From Bacillus solimangrovi (GTDB lineage Bacteria; Bacillota; Bacilli; Bacillales; Bacillaceae_N), in the NCBI RefSeq assembly GCF_001742425.1, contig NZ_MJEH01000061.1, forward strand, positions 1 through 64,000: a stretch of DNA of 64,000 nucleotides, read 5' to 3'. A program made the translations under genes and the position numbers. Positions 12,089-23,122 of this stretch are shown in pieces; position 1 is the first letter of the stretch, and each line of letters starts with the position of its first letter. Below the pieces are notes generated by a model. The model was given only the letters and a program-made list of their open reading frames with translations. It made no database searches and was not told the DNA's origin.

Positions 12089-13762
12089 ATGAATTGGACA
12101 GGAATTGCGTTATTTATCCAACTATTCTTCGGTGTTGTAATTGGGATGTATTTTTGGAATTTACTAAGAAACCAACGAACGCAGAAAGTATCAATTGATA
12201 AAGAGTCACGTAAAGAAATGGAAGAGCTAAGGAGGCTCCGTTCTATCTCATTGTCAGAACCACTATCAGAAAAAGTCCGTCCAAAATCATTTGATGATGT
12301 TATCGGGCAAGAAGATGGGATACGTGCCCTTAAGGCAGCTTTGTGTGGTCCAAATCCACAGCATGTATTAATCTATGGACCTCCAGGAGTTGGTAAGACA
12401 GCTGCGGCAAGACTTGTATTGGAAGAAGCGAAGAAAAACGAACGTTCTCCATTTAAGCAGAATGCTGTTTTCGTTGAATTAGATGCAACGACAGCTCGGT
12501 TCGATGAACGTGGAATTGCTGACCCACTTATTGGCTCAGTACATGATCCTATCTATCAAGGAGCAGGTGCAATGGGGCAAGCAGGCATTCCTCAACCGAA
12601 ACAAGGTGCAGTTACACATGCACATGGAGGTGTCTTATTCATCGATGAGATTGGTGAATTACACCCAGTGCAAATGAATAAGATGTTAAAGGTATTAGAA
12701 GATCGGAAAGTGTATTTGGAAAGTGCCTATTATAATGAAGAAAATCATCAAATTCCAAACCACATTCATGATATCTTTAAAAATGGTTTACCAGCTGATT
12801 TTCGAATGGTTGGAGCGACGACTCGTACACCAGATGAAATACCTCCTGCAATTCGTTCCCGTTGTTTAGAAATCTTTTTTCGTCCGCTCGATAAGGAAGA
12901 AGTTATTTGTATCGCAAGAGGTGCAGTAGATAAGATTGGACTCAAGGTTGATGAAACTTGCTTAGCGTTACTTGCAAAATATGCAAAAAATGGGCGGGAA
13001 GCTGTTAACCTTATCCAAATAGCAAGTGGTTTAGCAATTAATGAAAAAAGGGAAGAGATTTTACAAAAGGATATTGAATGGGTTGTGCAATCAAGTCAAC
13101 TAACGCCACGTTGGGAGCGTTCTATTCATAGTGAATCACGTGAAGGTCTTGTAAATGGCTTAGCGGTATTTGGTCCAAATACAGGTGCTTTATTAGAACT
13201 TGAAGTGACAGCTTTACCAGCTGTAAAGGAAGGAAACATTACGATTACAGGAATTGTTGAAGAAGAGAGTATAGGAAATCAGGCGAAATCAATACGGAGA
13301 AAAAGTATGGTGAAAGGTTCTGTAGAGAATGTAATGACAGTGTTGACAGCGATGGGTTACATCAAAAGGGATTATGATATTCATATTAACTTCCCTGGAG
13401 GTGTACCTGTTGATGGCCCATCTGCAGGTATCGCAATCGCTACTGGTGTATTTTCAGCAATTCAACGCATACCAGTCCAAAACACAGTTGCGATGACGGG
13501 CGAGATAAGCATTTATGGAAATGTTAAACCTGTCGGTGGAGTTCCAGCTAAGATTAAGGCAGCTCAGCAAGCAGGAGCCAAAACTGTACTTATTCCAAAG
13601 GATAATGACCAAGAGATGTTCAAAGATTTCACTGGAATTACAATTATACCAGTTACGCATTTGCATGAAGTATTCCAACATTCTCTAATTGAAGCACCAA
13701 ATGAGGAGGGGCAAGCAGTTCCTGCATCAGGTGCAGTTTCTTCTCAATCTCAATCAGTTTAG
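12089..13762 (+). CDS. lonB: ATP-dependent protease LonB (Lon-like, membrane-tethered N-terminus)
   Basis: Sporulation-associated Lon-type protease. It begins with a hydrophobic segment (residues 4-25, TGIALFIQLFFGVVIGMYFW) instead of the long Lon N-domain. The AAA domain follows with Walker [12 protein letters not shown] (about residue 91) and Walker B LFIDEIGEL. The C-terminal proteolytic domain has the catalytic serine in VDGPSAGIA and the lysine in the GGVPAKIKAAQQAG segment. The length of 557 residues matches B. subtilis LonB (about 550). The start ATG follows GCAGGAGG. The order clpX-lonB-lonA is as in B. subtilis. Confidence 0.94.
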   Translation: MNWTGIALFIQLFFGVVIGMYFWNLLRNQRTQKVSIDKESRKEMEELRRLRSISLSEPLSEKVRPKSFDDVIGQEDGIRALKAALCGPNPQHVLIYGPPGVGKTAAARLVLEEAKKNERSPFKQNAVFVELDATTARFDERGIADPLIGSVHDPIYQGAGAMGQAGIPQPKQGAVTHAHGGVLFIDEIGELHPVQMNKMLKVLEDRKVYLESAYYNEENHQIPNHIHDIFKNGLPADFRMVGATTRTPDEIPPAIRSRCLEIFFRPLDKEEVICIARGAVDKIGLKVDETCLALLAKYAKNGREAVNLIQIASGLAINEKREEILQKDIEWVVQSSQLTPRWERSIHSESREGLVNGLAVFGPNTGALLELEVTALPAVKEGNITITGIVEEESIGNQAKSIRRKSMVKGSVENVMTVLTAMGYIKRDYDIHINFPGGVPVDGPSAGIAIATGVFSAIQRIPVQNTVAMTGEISIYGNVKPVGGVPAKIKAAQQAGAKTVLIPKDNDQEMFKDFTGITIIPVTHLHEVFQHSLIEAPNEEGQAVPASGAVSSQSQSV

Positions 13763-13773
13763 AAATGCTATTT

Positions 13774-13803
13774 GGGAGCTTGGTTATCTTCAACCAAGTT
13801 CCC
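13774..13803 (+). terminator. Probable terminator of lonB
   Basis: The stem GGGAGCTTGGTT / AACCAAGTTCCC (12 pairs, one G-U) has a six-base loop. The downstream tract (TTCAATGTTTGC) is only moderately T-rich. Confidence 0.6.
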
Positions 13804-13974
13804 TTCAATGTTTGCTTGTTTTTATAATATGTATAAGTGAGGTAGAGAGAATAACTGATTTGAGTTAAAAAGGTGAAGTTATTATTTAGAGGAAAATACT
13901 TTATTCAAGAAGCTAATATGTATCGTTATACGAAGTTCCACACTATTTTTCTTATTCTTCTTAATAGACAAACC

Positions 13975-14002
13975 TTGACGAAATAAGATAGAATTGTACA
14001 AA
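13975..14002 (+). promoter_or_regulatory. Candidate sigma-A promoter of lonA
   Basis: TTGACG (13975-13980), 16 bases and TACAAA (13997-14002). I looked for a CtsR direct repeat around it and found no convincing one. Confidence 0.4.
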
Positions 14003-14046
14003 GGTTTAATTAGTTTTGTCCGTTTAGATTTGGAGGTGTAAGGTTT

Positions 14047-16389
14047 ATGGCGAAAAAGACGGAAATGATGGAAATGACGATTCCGCTTCTGCCACTGCGC
14101 GGACTACTTGTGTATCCATCAATGGTATTACATCTGGATGTGGGACGCGATAAGTCTGTACAAGCATTAGAGAAAGCGATGGTAAATGATCACATTATTT
14201 TCCTTGTTACACAAAAGGAAGTCGGCGTGAATGAGCCAGATATAGAGGATATGTATGAGGTTGGTACAATTGCGAAAGTAAAGCAAATGCTAAAATTGCC
14301 AAATGGTACTATTCGTGTTTTAGTAGAAGGTCTTTATCGTGGTCGCATTGTAGAATATACGAATGAAGATGAATATTTTGAAGTAAATATTGAGCAAATT
14401 GAAGAAGAATCTACAAACGATGTAGAAGAAGAAGCACTAATGCGTGCATTACTCAATCAATTTGAACAGTACATAAAACTTTCCAAGAAGATTTCTGCAG
14501 AAACATTTGCTTCTGTTTCTGATATTGATGAACCTGGTCGTATGGCTGACCTTATAGCTTCACATTTATCATTAAAGATTAAAGAAAAGCAAGAGATTCT
14601 TGAAACAACCAATGTTCAAGAACGTATTGAGTCGTTAATTACGATTATTAATAATGAAAAAGAAGTTCTAGGTCTTGAAAAAAAGATAAGTAAACGTGTA
14701 AAGCGTTCAATGGAACGTACTCAAAAAGAGTATTACTTACGTGAACAAATGAAGGCTATTCAGAAAGAACTTGGTGATAAAGATGGCAAAGCAGGTGAAG
14801 TTGCTGAATTAAAGAAGATGATTGAAGATAAAGGAATGCCTAAAAGGGTTGAAGAAGCTGCCCTAAAGGAACTTGATCGTTTTGAGAAGATTCCTAATAC
14901 TTCTGCTGAAAGTTCAGTTATTCGCAACTACATCGATTGGATCTTAGCCTTACCTTGGAGTGAAGAAACAACAGATCGATTGAATATTCAAAATGCACAA
15001 AAGGTATTGGACGAAGATCATTATGGACTTGAAACAGTGAAAGAGAGAGTGCTCGAATACTTAGCAGTACAGAAGCTGACCAATTCATTAAAAGGGCCAA
15101 TCCTTTGTTTAGCAGGTCCTCCAGGAGTCGGAAAGACATCACTTGCTCGTTCAATTGCCCGTTCATTAGAGCGTAACTTTGTTCGTGCGTCATTAGGTGG
15201 TGTTCGTGATGAAGCTGAAATTCGTGGACACAGACGTACTTATGTTGGAGCGATGCCAGGGCGAATCATCCAAGGGATGAAAAATGCAGGGACAATCAAT
15301 CCCGTCTTTCTATTGGATGAAATTGATAAGATGTCGAATGATTTTAGGGGAGACCCTTCAGCAGCAATGTTAGAAGTGTTAGATCCTGAACAAAATGGAA
15401 CTTATAGTGATCATTACATTGAAGAATCATATGATTTATCAAAAGTTATGTTTATCGCAACAGCGAATAATATTAGTACGATCCCAGGTCCATTACTCGA
15501 CCGAATGGAAGTTATCACGATTGCTGGTTATACGGAAGTAGAGAAGGTGCATATTGCACGTGATCACCTGTTACCTAAGCAAGTGAAGGAACATGGTTTG
15601 GAAAAAGGGAAGATCCAAATTCGCGATGAGGCATTACTTAAATTAATACGTGAATATACACGAGAAGCAGGTGTGCGAAACTTAGAGCGACAGATTGCAA
15701 AACTATGTAGAAAAGCAGCGAAAGTTATTGTATCTGAGGAGCGCAAACGTGTAATTTACACAGACAAGAACTTAGAGGAGTATTTAGGAAAACCTCGATT
15801 CCGTTATGGGCAAGCAGAAATTGTTGACCAAGTAGGTGCAGCAACTGGTCTTGCTTATACATCAGCTGGAGGAGACACTCTTTCGATTGAAGTGTCAATC
15901 TATCCTGGGAAGGGCAAGCTCATCTTAACAGGTAAATTAGGAGATGTTATGAAAGAATCTGCACAAGCAGCATTTAGTTATATCCGCTCTCGTGCTGAAG
16001 AGTTAGAGATTGATCCTGAGTTTGTTGAGAAAAATGATATTCATATTCATGTCCCTGAAGGAGCAGTTCCAAAGGATGGCCCATCAGCTGGGATTACAAT
16101 CGCAACGGCATTAATTTCGTCATTGACAAATCGACCTGTACGTAAGGAAGTTGGTATGACAGGTGAAATTACATTGCGTGGTCGCGTGCTACCAATCGGT
16201 GGTTTGAAGGAGAAGTCATTAAGTGCTCATCGTGCTGGGTTAACTGAAATTATAATTCCAAAAGATAATGAAAAAGACATTGAAGATATTCCTGAAAGTG
16301 TGAGGGAAGGATTGAATTTCATTCCTGTATCACATTTGGATGAAGTATTGAGACACGCATTAGCAGGTGAAAAGAATGAAAGTAACTAA
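14047..16389 (+). CDS. lonA: ATP-dependent protease Lon (LonA)
   Basis: Cytoplasmic heat-shock and quality-control protease of 780 residues. The N-terminal substrate-binding domain begins near [15 protein letters not shown], and a coiled helical region follows (residues 190-300). The AAA+ module has Walker [10 protein letters not shown] (about residue 359) and Walker [11 protein letters not shown]. The protease domain has the catalytic serine in [10 protein letters not shown] (about residue 680) and the lysine in [14 protein letters not shown]. The 3' end overlaps engB by 14 bases, so the two are likely cotranscribed. Confidence 0.97.
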   Translation: MAKKTEMMEMTIPLLPLRGLLVYPSMVLHLDVGRDKSVQALEKAMVNDHIIFLVTQKEVGVNEPDIEDMYEVGTIAKVKQMLKLPNGTIRVLVEGLYRGRIVEYTNEDEYFEVNIEQIEEESTNDVEEEALMRALLNQFEQYIKLSKKISAETFASVSDIDEPGRMADLIASHLSLKIKEKQEILETTNVQERIESLITIINNEKEVLGLEKKISKRVKRSMERTQKEYYLREQMKAIQKELGDKDGKAGEVAELKKMIEDKGMPKRVEEAALKELDRFEKIPNTSAESSVIRNYIDWILALPWSEETTDRLNIQNAQKVLDEDHYGLETVKERVLEYLAVQKLTNSLKGPILCLAGPPGVGKTSLARSIARSLERNFVRASLGGVRDEAEIRGHRRTYVGAMPGRIIQGMKNAGTINPVFLLDEIDKMSNDFRGDPSAAMLEVLDPEQNGTYSDHYIEESYDLSKVMFIATANNISTIPGPLLDRMEVITIAGYTEVEKVHIARDHLLPKQVKEHGLEKGKIQIRDEALLKLIREYTREAGVRNLERQIAKLCRKAAKVIVSEERKRVIYTDKNLEEYLGKPRFRYGQAEIVDQVGAATGLAYTSAGGDTLSIEVSIYPGKGKLILTGKLGDVMKESAQAAFSYIRSRAEELEIDPEFVEKNDIHIHVPEGAVPKDGPSAGITIATALISSLTNRPVRKEVGMTGEITLRGRVLPIGGLKEKSLSAHRAGLTEIIIPKDNEKDIEDIPESVREGLNFIPVSHLDEVLRHALAGEKNESN

Positions 16390-16957
16390 ATCAGAATTTA
16401 TTAAAAGTGCTGTATATCCTGAACATTATCCGGAAGATCATTATCCGGAAATCGCTTTAGCTGGCAGATCAAATGTTGGGAAGTCATCACTTATCAATAA
16501 GCTAACGAATCGTAAAAATTTAGCCCGAATATCTTCTAAACCAGGAAAAACGCAGACATTAAATTATTTCTTAATCAATGAATTGCTTTATTTTGTTGAT
16601 GTACCTGGTTATGGTTTTGCAAAGGTTTCAAAAAAAGAACGTGAAGCATGGGGTAAAATGATGGAAATCTATTTTACCACATCCGAAAAACTTCGAGCAG
16701 TTGTACAAATTGTAGACTTACGTCATGCACCATCTAAAGATGATATTACGATGTATGATTTTTTGAAGCATTATGAAATTCCCGTTATCATCGTAGCAAC
16801 AAAAGCAGATAAAGTTAAAAAGGCTCAGTGGCTAAAACATAAAAAAATCGTTAAAGAAACGTTAAATGTTGATCCACAAGATGAAATTATCCTCTTCTCA
16901 TCTGAAACAGCTCAAGGTAAAGAAGAAGTTTGGAGAGCAATTCGAGAAAAACTATAA
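16376..16957 (+). CDS. engB: Ribosome biogenesis GTP-binding protein EngB (YsxC)
   Basis: Essential small GTPase for 50S assembly. G1 is [10 protein letters not shown] (about residue 30), G3 is DVPGYGF and G4 is TKAD. The length of 193 residues is typical. ATG 16376 is the likely start, with AGGTGAAAAG upstream; the in-frame GTG at 16367 overlaps that site. The gene begins inside lonA, as in B. subtilis. Confidence 0.95.
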   Translation: MKVTKSEFIKSAVYPEHYPEDHYPEIALAGRSNVGKSSLINKLTNRKNLARISSKPGKTQTLNYFLINELLYFVDVPGYGFAKVSKKEREAWGKMMEIYFTTSEKLRAVVQIVDLRHAPSKDDITMYDFLKHYEIPVIIVATKADKVKKAQWLKHKKIVKETLNVDPQDEIILFSSETAQGKEEVWRAIREKL

Positions 16958-17054
16958 GAGCGTATTCAAAAAGGATGACAAAAGGGCGAAGAAGAACAAG
17001 CCGACGCAGTTATTCGACATTCATTCTTCCCGGACTTTTTGAACATCTTCTATA
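16958..17054. repeat. Dispersed element, short copy (about 97 bp)
   Basis: It starts directly at the engB stop with GAGCGTATTCAAAAAGG and ends CCCGGACTTTTTGAACATC plus TTCT. Both ends and the interior (ACGCAGTTATTCGACA) match the longer copy at 30270-30427. About 62 internal bases present in that copy are missing here, between short CAAG repeats. There is no coding capacity. It looks like a non-autonomous or palindromic dispersed repeat. Confidence 0.75.
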
Positions 17055-17090
17055 AGAAAAGCCGACATGCAGCATATGTCGGCTTTTCTT
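17054..17090. terminator. Bidirectional terminator between engB and the minus-strand gene
   Basis: The 15-bp stem AAGAAAAGCCGACAT / ATGTCGGCTTTTCTT has a seven-base loop and A/T-rich flanks on both sides. It serves engB from the left and the convergent membrane-protein gene from the right. Confidence 0.85.
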
Positions 17091-17105
17091 TATGTATATG
17101 GGTAA

Positions 17106-17591
17106 TTATTTTGATTTGAAAAATAAAATATAAAACCCTAAAGTTATTAAAATTAACGGCCAAATTGAATAGAACCAATTGATTGAAACATTTAAACTAG
17201 TAAGGTATTCAGAAATTGAGGTTTCAAATATACCGAATAAAGAGATAATTAAAAAGATGATCCCAGGTAGTATCCCTCTCTTTAATTCTTGATGTTGAAA
17301 TAAGAAAGCCATACTAAGAAGTAGTGTATAAATTCCCCAGTGAGTAGGCCAAAAATCGAATAAAGTTTGACCATGAAAATGCACGCCAAAACCTGCAAAC
17401 AGCACACCAGGAAATATACTATAAGCATCCTTTCCTATATAACCTTGAAGCAGAAAAGCAAACCCAATAATTAAAAAGTAAGTTGGCCAAGAAAAAAATT
17501 GATTACTATTAAAGGAATCTAATTGATTTAGAAAAAAATAAATTCCCGTGCCAATTAAAATTATGCCAGGAAGTATTCCATATTTCTTCAT
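17106..17591 (-). CDS. Small polytopic membrane protein, LiaI/LiaF-like transmembrane region
   Basis: Protein of 161 residues with about six hydrophobic segments. Three GILPGI-type turns (GILPGIILIGTGIYF, SIFPGVLFAGFGVHF, GILPGIIFLIISLFGIF) introduce internal repeats, and WPLILITLGFYILF closes the protein. This spacing recalls the LiaI/LiaF-like transmembrane domain of cell-envelope stress proteins, but there is no LiaF C-terminal domain, so only a membrane role can be proposed. AAAGGGTGAAAG precedes the ATG. It is convergent with engB and shares its terminator. Confidence 0.7.
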   Translation of the reverse strand: MKKYGILPGIILIGTGIYFFLNQLDSFNSNQFFSWPTYFLIIGFAFLLQGYIGKDAYSIFPGVLFAGFGVHFHGQTLFDFWPTHWGIYTLLLSMAFLFQHQELKRGILPGIIFLIISLFGIFETSISEYLTSLNVSINWFYSIWPLILITLGFYILFFKSK

Positions 17592-18022
17592 TAGACTCTT
17601 TCACCCTTTCTCTATTCTTTAAAAAGCAAAAAAATAAGATAAAAAAAGTGTGGCAAAACGATTCATGGTGTATGAGCAAAATGTTGTAATCTGACGTTTG
17701 CGACATGATAGACTTGAGTGTATAGTCGTATATAGTACTTGTCAACTGAAGCTGTGTTTACATTCAAGTATTTTGAATAATCATAGCAGTAGTAAGTATC
17801 TAATACCATTAATTATATAAGGAAAGTTTCTTTATACTATATGACTTTGTTTGTCATTCGCTTGATTCTTAAGTTTGGATTTTGATATGATTGAACATGT
17901 AAAATATAGTTACAAGAAATACGTTGTACGTTCGTAATGAATCAAAAGTGCTTATCATTATTTTAAATAGAATATTAGGGAGAAGTTCAAAGCTATTTTC
18001 GTGAATTATTTTGAATACCCTC
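17592..18022. other. AT-rich non-coding stretch upstream of hemA
   Basis: The divergent gap between the minus-strand membrane gene and hemA is 567 bases. This part is AT-rich, and I find no gene, RNA or strong hairpin in it. The hemA control elements lie in the last 140 bases of the gap. Confidence 0.5.
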
Positions 18023-18037
18023 TAATAATTGTTATCA
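18023..18037. promoter_or_regulatory. Candidate Fur/PerR-type operator upstream of hemA
   Basis: TAATAATTGTTATCA matches the Fur 7-1-7 consensus TGATAATNATTATCA at 12 of 14 positions and the PerR consensus TTATAATNATTATAA at 11 of 14. hemA is a known PerR target in B. subtilis. The site lies 32 bases upstream of the proposed -35, which is less usual for a repressor. Confidence 0.4.
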
Positions 18038-18069
18038 TAACACAATAATTTCAAATTCTGTTCATACTT

Positions 18070-18098
18070 TTGTCACATGTGTAGGAAGAGAGTATGTT
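18070..18098 (+). promoter_or_regulatory. Sigma-A promoter of the hem operon
   Basis: TTGTCA (18070-18075), a 17-base spacer and TATGTT (18093-18098), about 60 bases before the hemA start. Confidence 0.5.
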
Positions 18099-18158
18099 AT
18101 TATTAGTCATAGTTATACATTTCGGATTGGTTATTTATTAGTGGGGGTGTAGAAAGTT

Positions 18159-19529
18159 ATGCACATTCTAGCAGTCGGATTTAATTATAAAACGGCCCCT
18201 GTTGAAATACGTGAGAAGCTGACATTTAATGAAGCAAACTTGTCTGAAGCACATAAAACGCTTCGTAAACAGAAGAGCATTTTAGAAAATGTTATTATTT
18301 CAACATGTAATCGTACGGAGCTATATGTTGTTGCTGACCAGCTTCATACAGGGCGTTACTATACAAAGGCATTTTTAGCAGAATGGTTTGGTCTTGAGAT
18401 AGATGAGTTTGCTCCTTTTTTGAAGATCTATGAAAACGAACATGCTATTGAACACCTATTTCGTGTAGCATGTGGACTAGATTCAATGGTTCTTGGAGAA
18501 ACACAAATTCTCGGTCAAGTACGTGATTCATTTTTGCTTGCCCAACAGGAAAAAACAACAGGAACATTATTCAATCAGCTTTTCAAACAAGCGGTAACTC
18601 TTGCAAAACGTTCTCACTTTGAAACAGAAATAGGGGGAAATGCTGTATCAGTTAGTTATGCAGCAGTAGAGCTTAGCAAGCAGATTTTTGGGAGCTTAAA
18701 TGATAAGCATGTTGTAATTGTTGGTGCTGGAAAAATGGGAGAATTAGCAGCAAAAAACTTGCAAGGTAGTGGTGCTTCAAAAATCACCGTGATTAATCGT
18801 ACGATTGAGAAGGCTGTCGAATTAGCGAATCGTTTTTCTGGACAAGCAGCTTCACTTGATAACCTTGAAAAATCGCTAATTGAAGGTGATATTTTAATTA
18901 GCTCCACAGGCAAAAATGGATACGTTGTTACGAAAGATATGATGAAGAAAGTTGAAAAGCAGCGCAAAGGTCGTCCACTATTTATGGTTGATATCGCTGT
19001 GCCTCGTGACTTGGATCCAGAGCTTGACAAGTTAGAAAGTGTATTCTTATACGATATTGATGATTTAGAAGGTATTGTAGAGGCAAATATAGAAGAACGA
19101 AAGAAAGCAGCAGAACAAGTTGGGGTAATGATTGAAGCAGAAATTATTGCGTACCAACAATGGATTGATACACTGGGCGTTGTCCCGATTATCTCTTCTC
19201 TTCGCAAACGTGCACTTGCTGTGCAAGCAGAGACATTGGACAGCATCGAACGTAAAATTCCAAATCTAACAGAGCGAGAGAAGAAAGTTCTAAATAAGCA
19301 TACAAAGAGTATCATTAACCAGCTTCTTCGTGAACCAGTAACACGAGCGAAAGAAATTGCGGCACAAGAAGACGCGGAAGACTCTTTGAAGTTATTTATG
19401 AAAATCTTCGATTTGGAAGAAGACGTTCAGGCTGAGATTGAATTACAAAAGTCATTAAATAAAGTGGTCATTCCAATTGAAAAAGAAAAGAGATGGACGT
19501 TAACGTACCAGACATCGAAACAATCCTAA
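18159..19529 (+). CDS. hemA: Glutamyl-tRNA reductase
   Basis: Reduces glutamyl-tRNA to glutamate-1-semialdehyde, the first committed and regulated step of tetrapyrrole synthesis. The catalytic cysteine is Cys50 in [29 protein letters not shown] is the family signature. The NADPH-binding motif [14 protein letters not shown] lies near residue 190, and the C-terminal dimerisation helix follows. The length of 456 residues is normal. GGGGGTG precedes the ATG. First gene of hemAXCDBL. Confidence 0.96.
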   Translation: MHILAVGFNYKTAPVEIREKLTFNEANLSEAHKTLRKQKSILENVIISTCNRTELYVVADQLHTGRYYTKAFLAEWFGLEIDEFAPFLKIYENEHAIEHLFRVACGLDSMVLGETQILGQVRDSFLLAQQEKTTGTLFNQLFKQAVTLAKRSHFETEIGGNAVSVSYAAVELSKQIFGSLNDKHVVIVGAGKMGELAAKNLQGSGASKITVINRTIEKAVELANRFSGQAASLDNLEKSLIEGDILISSTGKNGYVVTKDMMKKVEKQRKGRPLFMVDIAVPRDLDPELDKLESVFLYDIDDLEGIVEANIEERKKAAEQVGVMIEAEIIAYQQWIDTLGVVPIISSLRKRALAVQAETLDSIERKIPNLTEREKKVLNKHTKSIINQLLREPVTRAKEIAAQEDAEDSLKLFMKIFDLEEDVQAEIELQKSLNKVVIPIEKEKRWTLTYQTSKQS

Positions 19530-19544
19530 GAGGAGATTAGGTAT

Positions 19545-20369
19545 ATGTTTAAGTTTGGCTGGTTATATGATGTTACAATTATCCTATATTGCTTTAGCTT
19601 AATAGGGTATTTTATTGACTTTTTGCATAACAACCGGAAGGCGAATCAAGTTGCCTTCTGGTTGCTTTCTATTGTTTGGGGTTTACAGACAGTTTCGTTC
19701 CTTTCTAGCATGATACAGTTGGGACATTTTCCTATTTTGAATATGGCAGAGGGCCTGTACTTTTATACGTGGGTACTTGTAACATGTTCACTCATCATTA
19801 ACCGAATTTTCAGAGTGGATTTTTTTGTATTCTTTACAAATATACTAGGTTTTGTCATCATGGCGCTACATTTGTTTACACCTGTCGAATACAAATCAGA
19901 GGTTCTCTCAGAACAATTAGTTTCAGAACTTCTCTTAATCCATATCACAATTGCGATCTTGTCATACGGTGCATTTTCACTCTCGTTTATTTTCACAATG
20001 ATGTATGAGCTACAATATACGTTAATAAAGAAGAAAAAGTGGGGAACACGTCTAAAACGATTAGGCAATCTCTCGACATTAGATCGGTTATCTTATAGTC
20101 TGAATATGATTGGTGTTCCATTGTTGTTGATCGCACTAATTCTTGGTATAGTATGGGCTTCGATTCAAGTTGAATCATTTCAATGGTATGATGCGAAAGT
20201 ATTAGGTTCATTTATGGTGTTAATTATATATAGTATTTATTTGTATTTACGAGTAGGAAAGGGCTTACAAGGGAAAGTGTTAACTTATTGGAATATAGGA
20301 GCTTTTCTCGTACTCTTAACAAATTTCTTCTTATTTGGTACACTTTCAAATTTCCATTTTTGGGTGTAG
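19545..20369 (+). CDS. hemX: HemX, integral membrane protein of the hem operon (CcsA-like)
   Basis: Protein of 274 residues with about eight hydrophobic segments, for example the N-terminal DVTIILYCFSLIGYFIDFL. The family resembles cytochrome c assembly protein CcsA/CcmC. MAEGLYFYTW corresponds to the tryptophan-rich region but is reduced. In B. subtilis HemX lowers the level of HemA protein. It starts 16 bases after hemA with AGGAGAT, so it is in the same operon. Confidence 0.9.
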   Translation: MFKFGWLYDVTIILYCFSLIGYFIDFLHNNRKANQVAFWLLSIVWGLQTVSFLSSMIQLGHFPILNMAEGLYFYTWVLVTCSLIINRIFRVDFFVFFTNILGFVIMALHLFTPVEYKSEVLSEQLVSELLLIHITIAILSYGAFSLSFIFTMMYELQYTLIKKKKWGTRLKRLGNLSTLDRLSYSLNMIGVPLLLIALILGIVWASIQVESFQWYDAKVLGSFMVLIIYSIYLYLRVGKGLQGKVLTYWNIGAFLVLLTNFFLFGTLSNFHFWV

Positions 20370-20404
20370 CTCATTAGCATATAGCAGAAGACGGAGGTAT
20401 TATC

Positions 20405-21337
20405 ATGCGTAAGATTATTGTTGGTTCAAGAAAGAGTATGTTAGCGCTCACGCAAACAAATTGGTTTATTAATAAAATGAAGGATGCAGGTTTACCTTTT
20501 GAATTTGAAGTAAAAGAAATTGTAACAAAAGGTGACCAAATCCTAAATGTTACACTTTCAAAAGTCGGTGGAAAAGGACTTTTTGTGAAAGAAATTGAAC
20601 AAGCATTGCTAAATAAGGAAATTGATATGGCTGTTCATAGTATGAAGGATATGCCTTCCATATTACCTGAAGGATTCGTTATCGGATGTGTTCCTGGGCG
20701 TGAGGATTATCGTGATGCATTTATTTCAAAAGGACATGTTAAGCTTGCCGACTTACCTTCAGGTGCTGTTGTAGGTACGAGTAGCTTACGTAGAAGTGCA
20801 CAAATTTTGGCACAGCGACCTGATTTAGAAATTAAGTGGATTCGAGGAAACATTGATACACGGCTTTCTAAGCTTGATACTGGAGACTACGATGCTATTA
20901 TTTTAGCAGCAGCTGGACTAGCACGTATGAATTGGTCTAATGATGTTGTTACGGAATATTTGGATCAAGATATTTGTGTTCCAGCAGTAGGTCAAGGTGC
21001 TCTGGCAATTGAATGTCGTGAAGATGATACTGAGCTTCTTGACGCATTACAGATATTATCGGATGAGCGTGTGGAAAGAACTGTTACAGCTGAACGTGCA
21101 TTTCTTAATCAAATGGAAGGTAGTTGTCAAGTTCCTGTCGCAGGGTTAGCTGAAATAATGGATAACGATGAAATTAAGTTAATGGCATTAGTGTCAACAC
21201 CTGATGGAAAGACGATTTTGCGTGAAGAACTATTCGGTACAGATCCTGTTCGCTTAGGTGAAGAGGCTGCGAAAATCTTAAAAGAACGTGGTGCACAAAA
21301 AATATTAGATGAAATAAAAGCTGAGTTAGATCGGTAA
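20405..21337 (+). CDS. hemC: Porphobilinogen deaminase (hydroxymethylbilane synthase)
   Basis: Polymerises four porphobilinogens on a dipyrromethane cofactor. Motifs are [15 protein letters not shown] at the N-terminus, [15 protein letters not shown], and [11 protein letters not shown]. The cofactor-binding cysteine is in [13 protein letters not shown] (about residue 240). The length is 310 residues. The TAA stop shares its last base with the hemD ATG. Confidence 0.96.
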   Translation: MRKIIVGSRKSMLALTQTNWFINKMKDAGLPFEFEVKEIVTKGDQILNVTLSKVGGKGLFVKEIEQALLNKEIDMAVHSMKDMPSILPEGFVIGCVPGREDYRDAFISKGHVKLADLPSGAVVGTSSLRRSAQILAQRPDLEIKWIRGNIDTRLSKLDTGDYDAIILAAAGLARMNWSNDVVTEYLDQDICVPAVGQGALAIECREDDTELLDALQILSDERVERTVTAERAFLNQMEGSCQVPVAGLAEIMDNDEIKLMALVSTPDGKTILREELFGTDPVRLGEEAAKILKERGAQKILDEIKAELDR

Positions 21338-22146
21338 TGAATGATGCCTTGAAACCTCTTCAAGGTGTGCACATTCTTGTCACTAGAGCTCAGCATCAAT
21401 CTAGCGCTTTTATTGAACAAATTCAATCATTTGGTGGTAATGCGATTGAGGTTCCGTTATTAAAAATTGCTCCACCCAAACGTGAAGATGTCGTTCAAGA
21501 TGCTTTTACCCAATTGAACAGTTATGATTGGATCATAATAACGAGCATGAATGGTGCACATGCCTTTGTTAAATTTGCTAATAAATATGCAAACAGTGAT
21601 TGGAAAAAGAAGTTGCCAAAGATTGCAGCAGTTGGTAAGAAGACGTTGAAGACATTACAAGACAATAACATAGATGTTCAGTTTATGCCGTCTTCTTATA
21701 CTGCGGAAGTTCTTTTTGCTGAGTTGTCGTCTCAACTAAAAACAGGGATGCGCATCTTGCTAACACGAGGTGATCTTGCAAGAAAGGCTTTACCATCTAA
21801 ACTTCTCGATCATGGTTGTAAAGTAAATGATTTGGTTGTCTATCGAACAATTCAAAATGAAGCAGCACGAACTAAATTGAAAAATGTGATCTTACACGAC
21901 CATGTCGATGTTGTGACATTCACTAGCCCTTCTACAATTTCTGCATTTGATTCACTATTACTTGATACAAATTGGCGAGATGTAACGACAGACGTTATTT
22001 TCGCTTGTATCGGACCAGTAACATTATCAGAAGCGAAACGAAAAAAACTGCCAAACGTTATCATAGCAGAAACATATACGATTGAAGGGTTATTACATAA
22101 AATAAGTGAAGAGTTATCAAATAGGAGGTATATAGGGAATGACTGA
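21337..22146 (+). CDS. hemD: Uroporphyrinogen-III synthase
   Basis: Cyclises hydroxymethylbilane with inversion of ring D. The two-lobed fold is suggested by [17 protein letters not shown] (residues 11-27), [15 protein letters not shown], and later [13 protein letters not shown]. Sequence conservation in this family is poor, so position between hemC and hemB carries weight. It starts on the overlapping TAATG of hemC and overlaps hemB by eight bases. The length is 269 residues. Confidence 0.92.
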   Translation: MNDALKPLQGVHILVTRAQHQSSAFIEQIQSFGGNAIEVPLLKIAPPKREDVVQDAFTQLNSYDWIIITSMNGAHAFVKFANKYANSDWKKKLPKIAAVGKKTLKTLQDNNIDVQFMPSSYTAEVLFAELSSQLKTGMRILLTRGDLARKALPSKLLDHGCKVNDLVVYRTIQNEAARTKLKNVILHDHVDVVTFTSPSTISAFDSLLLDTNWRDVTTDVIFACIGPVTLSEAKRKKLPNVIIAETYTIEGLLHKISEELSNRRYIGND

Positions 22147-23122
22147 ATTACAGTTTAAGCGTCATCGTCGTCTTCGTTCATCTAAAGTGATGAGAGAAAT
22201 CGTTCAAGAAACTCACGTACATAAGCAAGACTTGATTTATCCATTGTTTGTAGCTGAAGGTGAAGGGATTAGACGTGAAGTATCTTCGATGCCAGGTGTT
22301 TTCCAATTGTCTCTTGATTGCTTAAATGAAGAAGTAGGTGAAATAAGTAGCTTAGGAATTCCTGCAGTCGTCTTATTCGGTATTCCTCATGAGAAGGACG
22401 AACTTGGGAAAGGCGCTTATCATGACCACGGTATCGTACAAAAAGCAATTACGCAAATAAAAGAAAACTTTCCTGAAATGCTTGTAATAGCAGATACATG
22501 TCTCTGCGAATTCACAGATCATGGTCATTGTGGGGTAATTAAAGATGGGGACGTACAGAATGATTCATCGCTTTTATTACTTGCACAAACAGCAGTAAGT
22601 CAAGCAAAGGCTGGCGCAGACATAATTGCACCTTCAAATATGATGGATGGTTTTGTAGCAGCAATCCGACAAGGATTAGACGAAGCTGGATTTTCACATA
22701 TTCCAATTATGTCGTATGCCGTAAAATACTCATCTGCTTTTTATGGTCCATTCCGAGATGCAGCTGATAGTACACCACAATTTGGTGATCGAAAGACATA
22801 TCAAATGAATCCAGCGAACCGACTCGAGGCATTACGTGAAGCTGAATCAGATTTGGAAGAAGGTGCAGATTTCTTAATGGTGAAACCTGCACTTGCATAC
22901 TTAGACATCATTCGTGAAGTAAAAGATCGTTATAATGCACCAATGGTTGCTTATAATGTAAGTGGTGAATATTCAATGATTAAAGCCGCAGCACAAAATG
23001 GTTGGTTAGATGAGAAGGCTGTTGTGATGGAAAAGTTAATCGCAATGAAACGTGCCGGAGCTGACTTAATTATCACGTACTTTGCAAAAGATGTAGCAAA
23101 ATGGTTGAATGAAGCGAAATAA
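22139..23122 (+). CDS. hemB: Delta-aminolevulinic acid dehydratase (porphobilinogen synthase)
   Basis: Joins two 5-aminolevulinates into porphobilinogen. The metal site [14 protein letters not shown] (about residues 119-132) is of the cysteine-rich, zinc-dependent type. The substrate lysines lie in [18 protein letters not shown] and [13 protein letters not shown]. The length of 327 residues is normal. AGGAGG at 22123-22128 inside hemD is the ribosome binding site. Confidence 0.96.
   Translation: MTELQFKRHRRLRSSKVMREIVQETHVHKQDLIYPLFVAEGEGIRREVSSMPGVFQLSLDCLNEEVGEISSLGIPAVVLFGIPHEKDELGKGAYHDHGIVQKAITQIKENFPEMLVIADTCLCEFTDHGHCGVIKDGDVQNDSSLLLLAQTAVSQAKAGADIIAPSNMMDGFVAAIRQGLDEAGFSHIPIMSYAVKYSSAFYGPFRDAADSTPQFGDRKTYQMNPANRLEALREAESDLEEGADFLMVKPALAYLDIIREVKDRYNAPMVAYNVSGEYSMIKAAAQNGWLDEKAVVMEKLIAMKRAGADLIITYFAKDVAKWLNEAK

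Noticed and set aside
13930-14046. CtsR operator upstream of lonA
   Set aside because: GACAAACCTTGACG has a faint resemblance to GGTCAAA heptads but no proper direct repeat.
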